Assembly: GCA_018822845.1 (NCBI GenBank)
Contig: JAHJJD010000032.1
Coordinates: forward strand, 1 to 41,192
Origin: Gammaproteobacteria bacterium
GTDB lineage: Bacteria; Pseudomonadota; Gammaproteobacteria; Thiotrichales; Thiotrichaceae
DNA length: 41,192 nucleotides
Direction of reading: 5' to 3'
Shown here: in pieces, positions 1-7,576 of the stretch
Numbering within the stretch: the stretch's first letter is position 1
Layout of the letters: every line of letters starts with the position of its first letter
Position numbers and translations under genes: made by a program
The notes under the pieces: model-generated
What the model was told of the DNA's origin: nothing
Database searches by the model: none
The model's input: the letters and a program-made list of their open reading frames with translations, nothing else

Positions 1-108
1 AAGACCAAAATGTCTGCATTGGGCGCGGCTATGCGTAAGCTGGTTCACCTCTGTTTTGGTGTGGTGAAAACCCAAAAAAAGTACCAGTCAGATTATCAAA
101 ATGTTTGA
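1..108 (+). mobile_element. IS110-family transposase, C-terminal end only
   Basis: An open frame enters from the left edge and stops at 106-108. It encodes 35 residues, including ALGAAMRKLVHLCFGVVKT and ending YQSDYQNV. The MRKL-(V/L)-(H/N) pattern near the end of the protein is typical of the last segment of IS110/IS116/IS902-family transposases, which are DEDD enzymes with a C-terminal serine domain. Only the tail lies in the window, so integrity and subgroup cannot be judged. IS110-family elements lack long terminal inverted repeats, so the right end cannot be placed by eye; it probably lies between 108 and about 180. Family recognition rests on this short tail, hence moderate confidence. 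Confidence 0.65.
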
Positions 109-181
109 CTGGAAAGACGGTATCTACAAATGCCGCAATATTATTTTAGGGTTTGTCCTGAAATAACTCCCCGACTCCCCC

Positions 182-249
182 AAGAGGGCGACCACCGGTC
201 GCCCCTACGAAGGTCACCCCCTGTAGGGGCGACCGGTGGTCGCCCTCTT
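182..249. repeat. Perfect 27-bp inverted repeat (hairpin/REP-like)
   Basis: The arms at 182-208 and 223-249 are exact reverse complements separated by a 14-base loop. Both carry the motif GGGCGACCACCGGTCGCCCC or its complement. Weaker complementarity extends outside the arms, near 161-172 and 268-279 (AAATAACTCCCC against GGGAAGTTATTT), so the whole 140-300 stretch may be a small palindromic element. It lies between the IS110 remnant and the yadH stop. It could act as a bidirectional terminator, a REP/MITE-like element or an IS target. There is no U-tract next to the stem. Confidence 0.85.
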
Positions 250-323
250 CATGGCAGCCTGGATACAGGGAAGTTATTTTGGGATTGTTCCTTAGGGTTT
301 GTCCCCGATTTCCCTTTCTTCTT

Positions 324-372
324 AGCCCCTGCCCCCCTTGCGGGGGAGGGGGTTGGGGATGGGGGGGAAGAT
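324..372. repeat. G/C-rich intergenic repeat, copy 1
   Basis: A C-run, a short loop and a G-run form a GC-only hairpin, followed by the word GGTTGGGGATGGGGG just downstream of yadH. The same word follows a similar hairpin at 23861-23898, and related C-run/G-run hairpins occur at 23792-23829 and 32409-32460. I read these as copies of a dispersed intergenic repeat. The position right after the yadH stop would suit a transcription-ending role. Confidence 0.6.
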
Positions 373-381
373 CGGAACTGC

Positions 382-1155
382 CTAACTACGAATCCCGATA
401 CCCTTGTGCAACAAATACAGGCTGAACCCGCCCAGCAGCAGGATAAAGCCTGAAACCACCCCGTAACTGAGCCAGATCGTCATGTCCGAAGCACCGAGGA
501 TGCCGTAGCGGAAGCCGTTCACCATGTACAGGATCGGGTTCAGCAACGACAGTTTCTGCCAGAACGGTGACAGCATGGTGATGGAATAAAATACCCCGCC
601 CAGATAGGTCAGCGGCGTCAGCACAAAGGTTGGCACGATGGTGATGTCGTCGAAACTGGTTGCGTACACGCCATTGATCAGCCCCGCCAGCGAGAACAGG
701 GTGGAGGTCAGCAACACGATGGTAAAGGTGATGAATACGTGTTCCACGTTCAGGTCGCTGAACAGCAGTGATACCAGCGTCACTGCCAGTCCTACCGCCA
801 GCCCGCGTGCCACCCCGCCACTGACGAAGCCCGCCAGAATGATCCAGTTCGGTGTTGGCGATACCAGCATTTCAGCAATATTGCCCTGGAATTTGCTGCC
901 GTAGAATGATGACACCACGTTGGCATAGGAGTTGGTGATCACCGCCATCATGATCAGCCCCGGCACAATGAAATCCATGTAGGCGTGCCCGCTCATTTGG
1001 CCGATCTGCGGGCCGATCAGGTTGCCGAAAATGACGAAATACAGCGCGGTAGTAATGACCGGCGGCACGATGGTTTGTACCCAGATGCGGGCAAAGCGCA
1101 GCACTTCCTTGACCAGAATGGTGTAGTAGGCAACCCATTTTTGCTGGATGTTCAT
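382..1155 (-). CDS. yadH: ABC-2 type transporter permease, YadH-like
   Basis: A 257-residue inner-membrane permease of the ABC-2 family, close in length to E. coli YadH (256). About six hydrophobic segments are visible. Several stretches match YadH well: RIWVQTIVPPVITTALYF, FGNLIGPQIG, YMDFIVPGLIMMAVITNSYAN and PTFVLTPLTYLGGVFYS. The start chosen is the ATG at 1155, whose first bases overlap the stop of the ATPase gene (ATGA), a sign of translational coupling; the frame is open further upstream but reads through the ATPase gene. With the ATPase it should form an exporter of still-unknown substrate. The family assignment is firm; the substrate is not known. Confidence 0.92.
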   Translation of the reverse strand: MNIQQKWVAYYTILVKEVLRFARIWVQTIVPPVITTALYFVIFGNLIGPQIGQMSGHAYMDFIVPGLIMMAVITNSYANVVSSFYGSKFQGNIAEMLVSPTPNWIILAGFVSGGVARGLAVGLAVTLVSLLFSDLNVEHVFITFTIVLLTSTLFSLAGLINGVYATSFDDITIVPTFVLTPLTYLGGVFYSITMLSPFWQKLSLLNPILYMVNGFRYGILGASDMTIWLSYGVVSGFILLLGGFSLYLLHKGIGIRS

Positions 1156-2081
1156 TGCTTGTTGTTCTCCACCAGTTCCATGAAAAGTTGTTCCAGCCGG
1201 TTGGTCTTGTTGCGCATGCTGTGGACTTGCACACCCTGTTTGTTGAGGAAGTCGAATACCTGATTGAGCGAGTAATGTTCCTTGTGGAAAGCGACTTCCA
1301 GCGTGGTGGGGTCTTGCAGGCTGCAATGGCACAGGTTGCTGCTGGTATGGGGCAGTTCCGCCAGTGGTTCGGCCAGGTCAAACAGGTAGCATTCGGTATC
1401 CAGCCGGTTGAGCAGCTTTTTCATGCCGGTATTTTCGATCAGATCGCCCCTGTCGATGATGCCGATGTTGCGGCACAGGCTTTCCGCTTCCTCCAGATAG
1501 TGGGTGGTGAGGATGATGGTGGTGCCTTCCGCATTCAGTTTGCGCAGGAATTCCCACATCGAACGGCGGATTTCAATGTCCACCCCGGCAGTCGGTTCGT
1601 CGAGGATCAGCAAGCGCGGCTGGTGGATGAGGGAACGGGCAATCATCAGGCGGCGCTTCATTCCGCCGGACAGGTTGCGCGCCTGTTCACGGGCTTTTTC
1701 CCACAAACCAAGCTGTTTCAACAGGATTTCAGCACGGGCAAAGGCTGTGGCACGCGGGATGCCATAGTAGCCGCCCTGGTTTACCAGGATTTCGACCACC
1801 GGCTCGAAGATATTGAAATTGAATTCCTGTGGTACCAACCCGATTTGCGCCTTGGCCTGTTCGCGCTGGTTGTCGAGGTCGTAACCGAAAATGCTGACCT
1901 TGCCTGCCGTTTTGTTCACCAGCGAGCTGACAATGCCGATGGTGGTCGATTTGCCTGCGCCGTTTGCGCCCAGCAGGGCGAAGAAATCCCCCTGTTCCAC
2001 CCGCAGGTCGATGCCCTTGAGGGCGGTGAAACCGTTATCGTAGGTTTTGCGTAATCCCTGAATATCGAGAGCCGTCGTCAT
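1152..2081 (-). CDS. yadG: ABC transporter ATP-binding protein, YadG-like
   Basis: A 309-residue ABC ATPase, the length of E. coli YadG (308). It shows Walker A GANGAGKST near residue 38, a Q-loop (LVPQEF), the signature LSGGMKRRL near 139, Walker B LLILDEPTAGVD near 158 and a switch histidine in ILTTHYLEEAE. The last roughly 90 residues form the usual C-terminal extension of drug/lipid-exporter ATPases. It is the first gene of a two-gene operon with the permease, overlapping it by four bases. It powers export by the YadGH-type transporter at the cytoplasmic membrane. The start ATG at 2079-2081 faces the divergent mtgA gene, with a gap of under 90 bases that must hold both promoters. Confidence 0.93.
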   Translation of the reverse strand: MTTALDIQGLRKTYDNGFTALKGIDLRVEQGDFFALLGANGAGKSTTIGIVSSLVNKTAGKVSIFGYDLDNQREQAKAQIGLVPQEFNFNIFEPVVEILVNQGGYYGIPRATAFARAEILLKQLGLWEKAREQARNLSGGMKRRLMIARSLIHQPRLLILDEPTAGVDIEIRRSMWEFLRKLNAEGTTIILTTHYLEEAESLCRNIGIIDRGDLIENTGMKKLLNRLDTECYLFDLAEPLAELPHTSSNLCHCSLQDPTTLEVAFHKEHYSLNQVFDFLNKQGVQVHSMRNKTNRLEQLFMELVENNKQ

Positions 2082-2168
2082 GGCGTTGTTCTTGATGAAA
2101 TGAAAGCGAAGATGTTAGCACACGCAGGCTACGCTCCACCCAACCTACGTGACATAATACGCCCCATT

Positions 2169-2894
2169 ATGAAACTGTATGACCGTGTAAAAAATTGGTT
2201 GGTTCAGCATTGGGCACCCTGGTTGTGGCGCATCCCGCTGCTGCTGCTGTTGACTTTGTGTTTGTGGTTGCTGATTTTTCGCTGGGTTCCGGTGCCAACC
2301 TCGGCTTTCATGCTACGCCAGGATATTACCGCCGTGTTTAGCAAGGAAACGCCATTCGTGCGCCATGACTGGGTAAGTCTGGAAGAGATTCCGCGCCACA
2401 TGCAGCTGGCGGTGATTGCTTCCGAAGACCAGCGTTTCTCCGAGCACTGGGGAATTGATGTGCAGGCTACGGAAGCGGCGATTCAGGCTGAGCTGAAGGG
2501 CAGGGGCAAAGGTGGCGGCAGTACTATCACCCAGCAACTGGCAAAAAACCTGTTTCTGTGGGAAGAACGCAGCTACCTGCGCAAAGGGCTGGAATGGGGT
2601 ATTGCCGGTCTGATCGAAATCTTCTGGTCGAAAGAACGCATTCTTGAGGTTTACCTGAACACTGCCCAGTTCAGCAAGGCGGATTACGGCGTGGGTGCTG
2701 CCGCGCAAAACCTGTTGAAAAAACCGGTGGGCAAACTGGGCAAGGCGGATGCTGCTTTACTGGCAGCCGTGTTGCCATCGCCGCGTACCTACAGCGTCAC
2801 CAAGCCATCTAGCTATGTGCGTGCCCGTCAGGGCAGGATTCAGCGGCAGATGCGTTCGATTGGTGGGGCGGCGTATTTGCAGCGTTTGGATTGA
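2169..2894 (+). CDS. mtgA: Monofunctional biosynthetic peptidoglycan transglycosylase
   Basis: A 241-residue GT51 glycosyltransferase that polymerises lipid II into glycan strands on the periplasmic side of the inner membrane. One N-terminal membrane anchor (WRIPLLLLLTLCLWLLIF) is followed by the GT51 motifs: AVIASEDQRFSEHWG with the catalytic Glu, GGGSTITQQLAKNLFL, and ERILEVYLNTAQF. There is no transpeptidase domain, as expected for MtgA (E. coli 242 aa). The ATG at 2169 gives the family length. The frame is open to 2100, but the extra 23 residues are not MtgA-like and would come before the anchor. It is transcribed divergently from yadG. Confidence 0.95.
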   Translation: MKLYDRVKNWLVQHWAPWLWRIPLLLLLTLCLWLLIFRWVPVPTSAFMLRQDITAVFSKETPFVRHDWVSLEEIPRHMQLAVIASEDQRFSEHWGIDVQATEAAIQAELKGRGKGGGSTITQQLAKNLFLWEERSYLRKGLEWGIAGLIEIFWSKERILEVYLNTAQFSKADYGVGAAAQNLLKKPVGKLGKADAALLAAVLPSPRTYSVTKPSSYVRARQGRIQRQMRSIGGAAYLQRLD

Positions 2895-2953
2895 GCGGCA
2901 CGGCATGTGCTAAACTGTGCAGGACAAACCGCAGATAATCCACGAGCAATCTG

Positions 2954-4645
2954 ATGAAAATTCCCTACGGTCTCAGCAATTTCAAGCAAGTCATCAGCGA
3001 AGGCTATGTGTATGTCGACAAGACCGATTACATCGCCAAACTGGAAGCGGCGGGTCGCCACCTTATTTTGCTGCGTCCGCGTCGTTTTGGGAAAAGTCTG
3101 TTGTTGTCAGCGATGGAATACTATTACGACATTGCCCATCAGGACGATTTTGAGGCGTTGTTTGGCAATCTATACCTCGGCAAACACCCCACTCCCCTTA
3201 AAAGCAGCTATCAAGTGCTGTTCATGGAATTCAGCGGGATTGCGACCGGGCAAGGATTCGAGCGGCTGTATGAGGATTTTGGGCGCGAAATAGCGCAGGC
3301 GTTGCAAAAGTTCCTTAGCCGTTACGGCTATCCAGAGAGTACGCTGGCTGCTATCGAGCGTGAGCCATCCCCGCAATCCCAGATGAAATATTTTTTCAGG
3401 GTGACTGATGGCAAAAAAATCCTGTTGCTGATTGATGAGTACGACCATTTTGCCAATACCATTCTGGCGGATGATCTCAGGTTATTTCAGCAAGTGATGG
3501 GTAAAGGTGGTTTTGTGCGGAGCTTTTACGAAACGCTTAAAACCGCGACCCAGCGCGGTGCAATTGACCGTTTGTTTGTGACGGGTGTTACTCCCATCAT
3601 GCTCGATAGCATGACCAGTGGTTTTAATATCGGCGAAAACTTGTCATTGCACGAAGATTTTAACGAAGCAGTGGGTTTTACCAAAAGCGAAGTGGCGGGG
3701 TTGCTTCAACCGTTGGTGGACGCTTGCCAGTTTGATCCCGATGCTTTATTGGCGGACATCACTCGCTGGTACAATGGCTACCGTTTTTACCCTAAAGCGC
3801 TTGATACCGTTTACAACGCCAATATGGTTCTGTATTTCCTGAAAAATTTCCGCCGCAGAGATTGCTCTTACCCTGACCCTATGCTGGATGAAAACATTGC
3901 CTCGGATTATGGCAAAATCCTTGGGATGTTCAGTATCGGCAATCGTGATGATAATTTTACGGTGCTGGATGATTTGATCACGAACGGGGAAGTGACCGCG
4001 CAACAACGCCGTAAATTCGACTTTGAAAAAGGCTTTGGGCGTGACGATTTCATCAGTTTAGTAGCGTATATGGGCTTTGTTTCACCGATCAAGAAAAGTC
4101 TGGCGGGCGAGGTGTTCAGCATCCCCAATTATGTGATGCAGGAATTGTATTTCCAGTATTTCAAGGTGGAACTGGAACGTCGTAACCAAATGACGATTTC
4201 CAATCAGGCGATTGCGTTCGCGGTGGAAGCCCTGGCGCTGCAGGACGACATTCAGCCGTTGGTGGCGGAAATGGTGCAAGCGTTGCAATTACTCTCTAAC
4301 CGCGACGCGATGGGGATGGATGAGAAGCACGTTAAGGTGTTGCTGCTGACCTTGCTGTACCAGACATCCGTGTATTTCATTCAGAGCGAGCGGGAAATTA
4401 ACCGCAAGTACCCCGACATTATGCTGCTGGAACGCAGCCCGTTTGTGGTGGATCACCAGCATTTGATCGAGCTGAAATACAGCAGGCAAACGGATGGCGA
4501 AACGGGTTGGCAAGCCAGGCGGCAAGCGGGTATTGAGCAAGTGCAAGGGTATTTGCAGTTGCCCACTATTGCCGTGTTGCCCAAGCTCAGTGCTTGGTTG
4601 CTGATCAGCGATGGGGTGCGGGTGGAAGTGGTAAAGGTTCGGTGA
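2954..4645 (+). CDS. AAA-ATPase-like / PD-(D/E)XK nuclease superfamily protein
   Basis: A 563-residue protein of the widespread AAA-ATPase_like (PF09820) plus PDDEXK_9 (PF08011) architecture. The N-terminus has the family hallmark YVDKTDYI followed by the P-loop region RPRRFGKSLLLS (residues 41-52). A Walker B-type strand ILLLIDEYDHFAN is centred on D160-E161. Near the C-terminus, YPDIMLLE (D488) and LIELKYS (E506-x-K508) form a credible PD-(D/E)XK active site. The architecture and length are complete. The biological role of the family is unsettled; mobile-element or defence links have been suggested, and it is often multicopy. Here it stands as a single plus-strand gene whose stop abuts the stop of the AAA+ operon, at the left end of the accessory island. 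Confidence 0.88.
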   Translation: MKIPYGLSNFKQVISEGYVYVDKTDYIAKLEAAGRHLILLRPRRFGKSLLLSAMEYYYDIAHQDDFEALFGNLYLGKHPTPLKSSYQVLFMEFSGIATGQGFERLYEDFGREIAQALQKFLSRYGYPESTLAAIEREPSPQSQMKYFFRVTDGKKILLLIDEYDHFANTILADDLRLFQQVMGKGGFVRSFYETLKTATQRGAIDRLFVTGVTPIMLDSMTSGFNIGENLSLHEDFNEAVGFTKSEVAGLLQPLVDACQFDPDALLADITRWYNGYRFYPKALDTVYNANMVLYFLKNFRRRDCSYPDPMLDENIASDYGKILGMFSIGNRDDNFTVLDDLITNGEVTAQQRRKFDFEKGFGRDDFISLVAYMGFVSPIKKSLAGEVFSIPNYVMQELYFQYFKVELERRNQMTISNQAIAFAVEALALQDDIQPLVAEMVQALQLLSNRDAMGMDEKHVKVLLLTLLYQTSVYFIQSEREINRKYPDIMLLERSPFVVDHQHLIELKYSRQTDGETGWQARRQAGIEQVQGYLQLPTIAVLPKLSAWLLISDGVRVEVVKVR

Positions 4646-6151
4646 TCAGCTTTTCGATGCCTTCTTGATTTTCATCTCGGCAAACCGCTTTTGATATTCG
4701 TCCACTTTGGTTTTCATGACTTCTTTCAACGGGTGCGTGGCTTGGATGACCGCGAGTAAACGTCCGGTGTCGAGTTCGGCGCGGTTATCGACAAAGGCTT
4801 GTTCAATTGCTTCTGTTACCACGGATTCAATGTCTGCGCCGGAATAACCTTCGGTTTTGTCCGCCAGTTGCCCAATGTCGATGCGGCTGCTGAGTTTGTT
4901 GCGGCATTTTAGATGCACGTTGAAGATGTCGATGCGTTCTGATCTGCTGGGGAAATCCACGTAGAAAATCTCGTCGAAACGCCCTTTGCGTAACAGTTCT
5001 GGCGGTAGGGCGGAAATGTCGTTGGCGGTGGCGATGACGAACACTTGTGAGGTTTTTTCCTGCATCCACGTTAGGAAGTAGCCGAATAAACGGGTGGCGA
5101 CTTCTGAGCCTGAGCCGCCGCTGCCAATGCCGACGAAGGCTTTTTCGACTTCATCGACCCACAATACGCACGGGCTGACGGCTTCGGCAACTTGGATGGC
5201 ACGGCGCATATTGCCTTCGCTTTCGCCGACGTATTTGCCCATGAGTGCGCCCATGTCGAGCTTGAGTAACGGCAAATTGAACAGGGCTGCGGTGGCTTTG
5301 GCGGTGAGGGATTTGCCGCAACCGGGCATCCCGACGATCATCACACCTTTGGGCATTTCTACGCCGAAAGCGCGGGCGGCTGACCAGTCGTTCATGATGG
5401 TGGCTTTTTGTTGTAGCCACGGTTTTAGGTTGTGCAAGCCGCCGATGTCTTCGAGCTTTTCGCGTACCGTTAGCATTTCCATAATGCCGCTTTTTTTGAT
5501 GATTTGGGCTTTTTCGGAATGCACGAGATCGAGGTCTTCAATGCCGATATTGCCGCCGCGTTGGTAGGCGCGATCTAACAGCCTTCCAATTTCATAACGA
5601 GTTAAACCTTGAAACGTTAATGCTAGCTTCGTCAAATCCCTATTATTAATTGTTAGTTTGCGATTTTCTGAGTTTGCATACTTCTTAATGAAATCCCTAA
5701 TATCCTGCTCATTCGGTAAGGGTATATCAAAAAGCGTGATGAGTTTTTTTAATTCATTTGGAACGTATACGTGTGATGATACCAAGAATATTGTCACTAT
5801 GGCATCCACATCGGATAAAATCCTGTTGATTAATGCTTTTAGCCGTGCAATCGCAACAGGTTGATCTTTCAAACCCAAATGTGCATCACGAATGATGATA
5901 AAATATTCAGTTTCACTCAAGTCCCTCGTAAGCAGATTATCCAATGCAGCAGCAAGATCACACCAGTCAAGCAGTGGTTGCGTGGTTTTGAAATTTACCA
6001 AACCACGCGCCATATTCCATTCAATAATATTCCGTCCTTCCGAAAGCTCATTAATTAACTGGTCAGCTTCACTTTCTTCATGCGTAATTAAATATAAGAC
6101 TGGATAGTGAGACTCCACATAAGTCCGAATAGTGTCTGTAAGTTTCTGCAT
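4646..6151 (-). CDS. AAA+ ATPase, Ycf46/FtsH-like (last gene of candidate operon)
   Basis: A 501-residue cytosolic AAA+ protein. Residues 1-200 resemble the degenerate first ATPase domain of Ycf46-type proteins, with a Walker B-like strand [11 protein letters not shown] but no P-loop. The active module follows: Walker A GMPGCGKS (274-281), Walker B VLWVDEVE (D333, E334), sensor-1 ATAN (N377), arginine-finger region LLRKGRFDE and a C-terminal lid. There is no membrane segment and no FtsH-type zinc protease motif, so it should be a remodelling or unfolding ATPase. It is the fourth gene of the minus-strand operon, 54 bases after its neighbour. Codon use shifts inside the gene: the N-terminal third (5580-6151) is AT-rich and the AAA core is GC-richer. 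The target is unknown; the co-encoded proteins are the obvious candidates. Confidence 0.85.
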   Translation of the reverse strand: MQKLTDTIRTYVESHYPVLYLITHEESEADQLINELSEGRNIIEWNMARGLVNFKTTQPLLDWCDLAAALDNLLTRDLSETEYFIIIRDAHLGLKDQPVAIARLKALINRILSDVDAIVTIFLVSSHVYVPNELKKLITLFDIPLPNEQDIRDFIKKYANSENRKLTINNRDLTKLALTFQGLTRYEIGRLLDRAYQRGGNIGIEDLDLVHSEKAQIIKKSGIMEMLTVREKLEDIGGLHNLKPWLQQKATIMNDWSAARAFGVEMPKGVMIVGMPGCGKSLTAKATAALFNLPLLKLDMGALMGKYVGESEGNMRRAIQVAEAVSPCVLWVDEVEKAFVGIGSGGSGSEVATRLFGYFLTWMQEKTSQVFVIATANDISALPPELLRKGRFDEIFYVDFPSRSERIDIFNVHLKCRNKLSSRIDIGQLADKTEGYSGADIESVVTEAIEQAFVDNRAELDTGRLLAVIQATHPLKEVMKTKVDEYQKRFAEMKIKKASKS

Positions 6152-6205
6152 AGATATATTCTTTAAAACGGTTCAAAAATGTTTATGCTACGCACTAACC
6201 GCACC

Positions 6206-6874
6206 TTATAGGTGGAATCTTTCTGACCTAGCCCCGTACTGCCGGTAGTGAGAGATAAAACCCACGCGATCTACATATGGAAAATATTTACCATCAACCA
6301 ATGTTTCCAATTCTTCTATTGTTGGTATCCGCCAATCATCGTAACCCGAAAAATTGATATTCTTACCAAATTTTGCCATTGCCTCATCCCATGTATATCG
6401 TCCTTCTTCACTATCTTGTTTCCACCTCAGTTTCTTTTTCTTGTCAGTTACTATGCCGTTTTTATAATTAAGGCTTCTACTGGAATCTGTGTATTTTTTA
6501 ATTTTGGCATCGAATTCGCTTTTTAATTCTTCATGAATAATTGCTCGGTATTGTGCCTTTATTTCGGAAAAGTTCTTTTCTGTTTTTTCAAGAGGCACGC
6601 CTAAAGCGGATGAAATAATCATGTCATCTGCTTCGATCTTGAAGATTGCACATAGCTTTTTTAACAAAGAAAAATGATCAGAAGAGTCAATGCAAATATC
6701 TTCTAACGCCGTAAGCTCTTCAATCATGTTACGTGATCGAAGCCACTTTGATAGCATACCATTATGATAAATATCAATAATCTCTATCGTAAAATGGTTG
6801 CGCAGTTCTTCAATGTTTTTGACTCTGGTGCCATCAATAGGCAAGTTGAATTTAATTAACTTAATAGAATTCAT
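6206..6874 (-). CDS. Shared-module protein with truncated DUF1566 (Lcl C-terminal) domain
   Basis: A 222-residue AT-rich gene, third in the operon. Residues 1-85 carry a module shared with the upstream gene: NLPIDG, ELRNHFTIEIID, G-x-L-x-KWL, then a LCAIFKIEADD-like stretch. The C-terminal part starts a DUF1566 domain (GIVTDKKKKLRW, YTWDEAMAKF, FSGYDDWRIPTIEELETLVDG), which then ends abruptly at HYRQYGARSERFHL. Just downstream, in another frame, 6165-6225 encodes KDSTYKVRLVRS, which looks like the normal last strand of DUF1566. The middle of the domain thus appears deleted with loss of frame, so this may be a broken gene. DUF1566 is often carried on secreted or phage-tail-like proteins; no signal peptide is visible. 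The function is unknown. Confidence 0.7.
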   Translation of the reverse strand: MNSIKLIKFNLPIDGTRVKNIEELRNHFTIEIIDIYHNGMLSKWLRSRNMIEELTALEDICIDSSDHFSLLKKLCAIFKIEADDMIISSALGVPLEKTEKNFSEIKAQYRAIIHEELKSEFDAKIKKYTDSSRSLNYKNGIVTDKKKKLRWKQDSEEGRYTWDEAMAKFGKNINFSGYDDWRIPTIEELETLVDGKYFPYVDRVGFISHYRQYGARSERFHL

Positions 6875-6876
6875 AT

Positions 6877-7545
6877 TTATTCGGTATCTCGAAGAGATGA
6901 TTTTAATTTAGTGAAAAAATTACTGATGATTGGTTTGGCTGGGGTTTTGCAAAGAATATAAACAGCCAAGCCTAAAGCCTTAGCATAATTATTATCTAAA
7001 TGACTTACTTCTTGAAGGCTAATGTTAAACTCAGGCTCAGGAGGTTGTCTAAAACATTGATTAAAAGTATTAGTTGAAGTAGTTTTGTCTTGAGTTTCTT
7101 TTATAAAAGCCGGTCCAATACGGACACCCTTAAGATTAATGGGTTTTTCATAATCAAACTTGAGTACAGAATTATTTGGTTCACTAAATCTATTTTTATG
7201 ATCAATATCATCCTTTTTTAAATGCTCATGGGAGCAAGCACTCTCCACGTTATCACTAAAACATGTCAGATCATGAGTAAGTCGGGTTGCCTTGTCTTTT
7301 TTTATGTCAAATATTTCACATAATCGTTGCATCATTAAATGATGATCAGATTTGTCAATATTTATATTTCTAACCAACTCTAGTTCATTTTTCAGGTCTT
7401 GCTCACTCAACCATTTCAATAACTGTCCGCTCTGATACAATGATATTACTTCTATTGTGAAATGATCTCGTAACTCATGCAGATTTTTTACTTTAACTCC
7501 ATCAATTGGTAGATTAGACTTAATTCGCTTTACAATCATGTTCAT
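6877..7545 (-). CDS. Shared-module protein of unknown function
   Basis: A 222-residue AT-rich gene, second in the operon, ending two bases before the next start. Residues 1-85 align with the N-terminus of the downstream gene product: NLPIDGVKVKNLHELRDHF, TIEVISLYQSG, LLKWLSEQDL, and HHLMMQRLCEIFDIKKDK. The repeated pattern of a bulky residue, Gly, Leu, then KWL suggests a small helical adaptor or effector-associated domain. The remainder is polar and low-complexity, then a hydrophobic stretch (ALGLAVYILCKTP) that may contact a membrane, and it lacks DUF1566. I recognise no named family. The shared module in adjacent genes points to duplication, with C-terminal parts diverging into separate jobs. 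Confidence 0.7.
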   Translation of the reverse strand: MNMIVKRIKSNLPIDGVKVKNLHELRDHFTIEVISLYQSGQLLKWLSEQDLKNELELVRNINIDKSDHHLMMQRLCEIFDIKKDKATRLTHDLTCFSDNVESACSHEHLKKDDIDHKNRFSEPNNSVLKFDYEKPINLKGVRIGPAFIKETQDKTTSTNTFNQCFRQPPEPEFNISLQEVSHLDNNYAKALGLAVYILCKTPAKPIISNFFTKLKSSLRDTE

Positions 7546-7576
7546 ACTGAAACTTCCTTTTTAATTTTAAAAGATT

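Noticed and set aside
1155-2054. 299-codon open frame antisense to the YadG-like gene
   Set aside because: Complement of a complete ABC ATPase gene.
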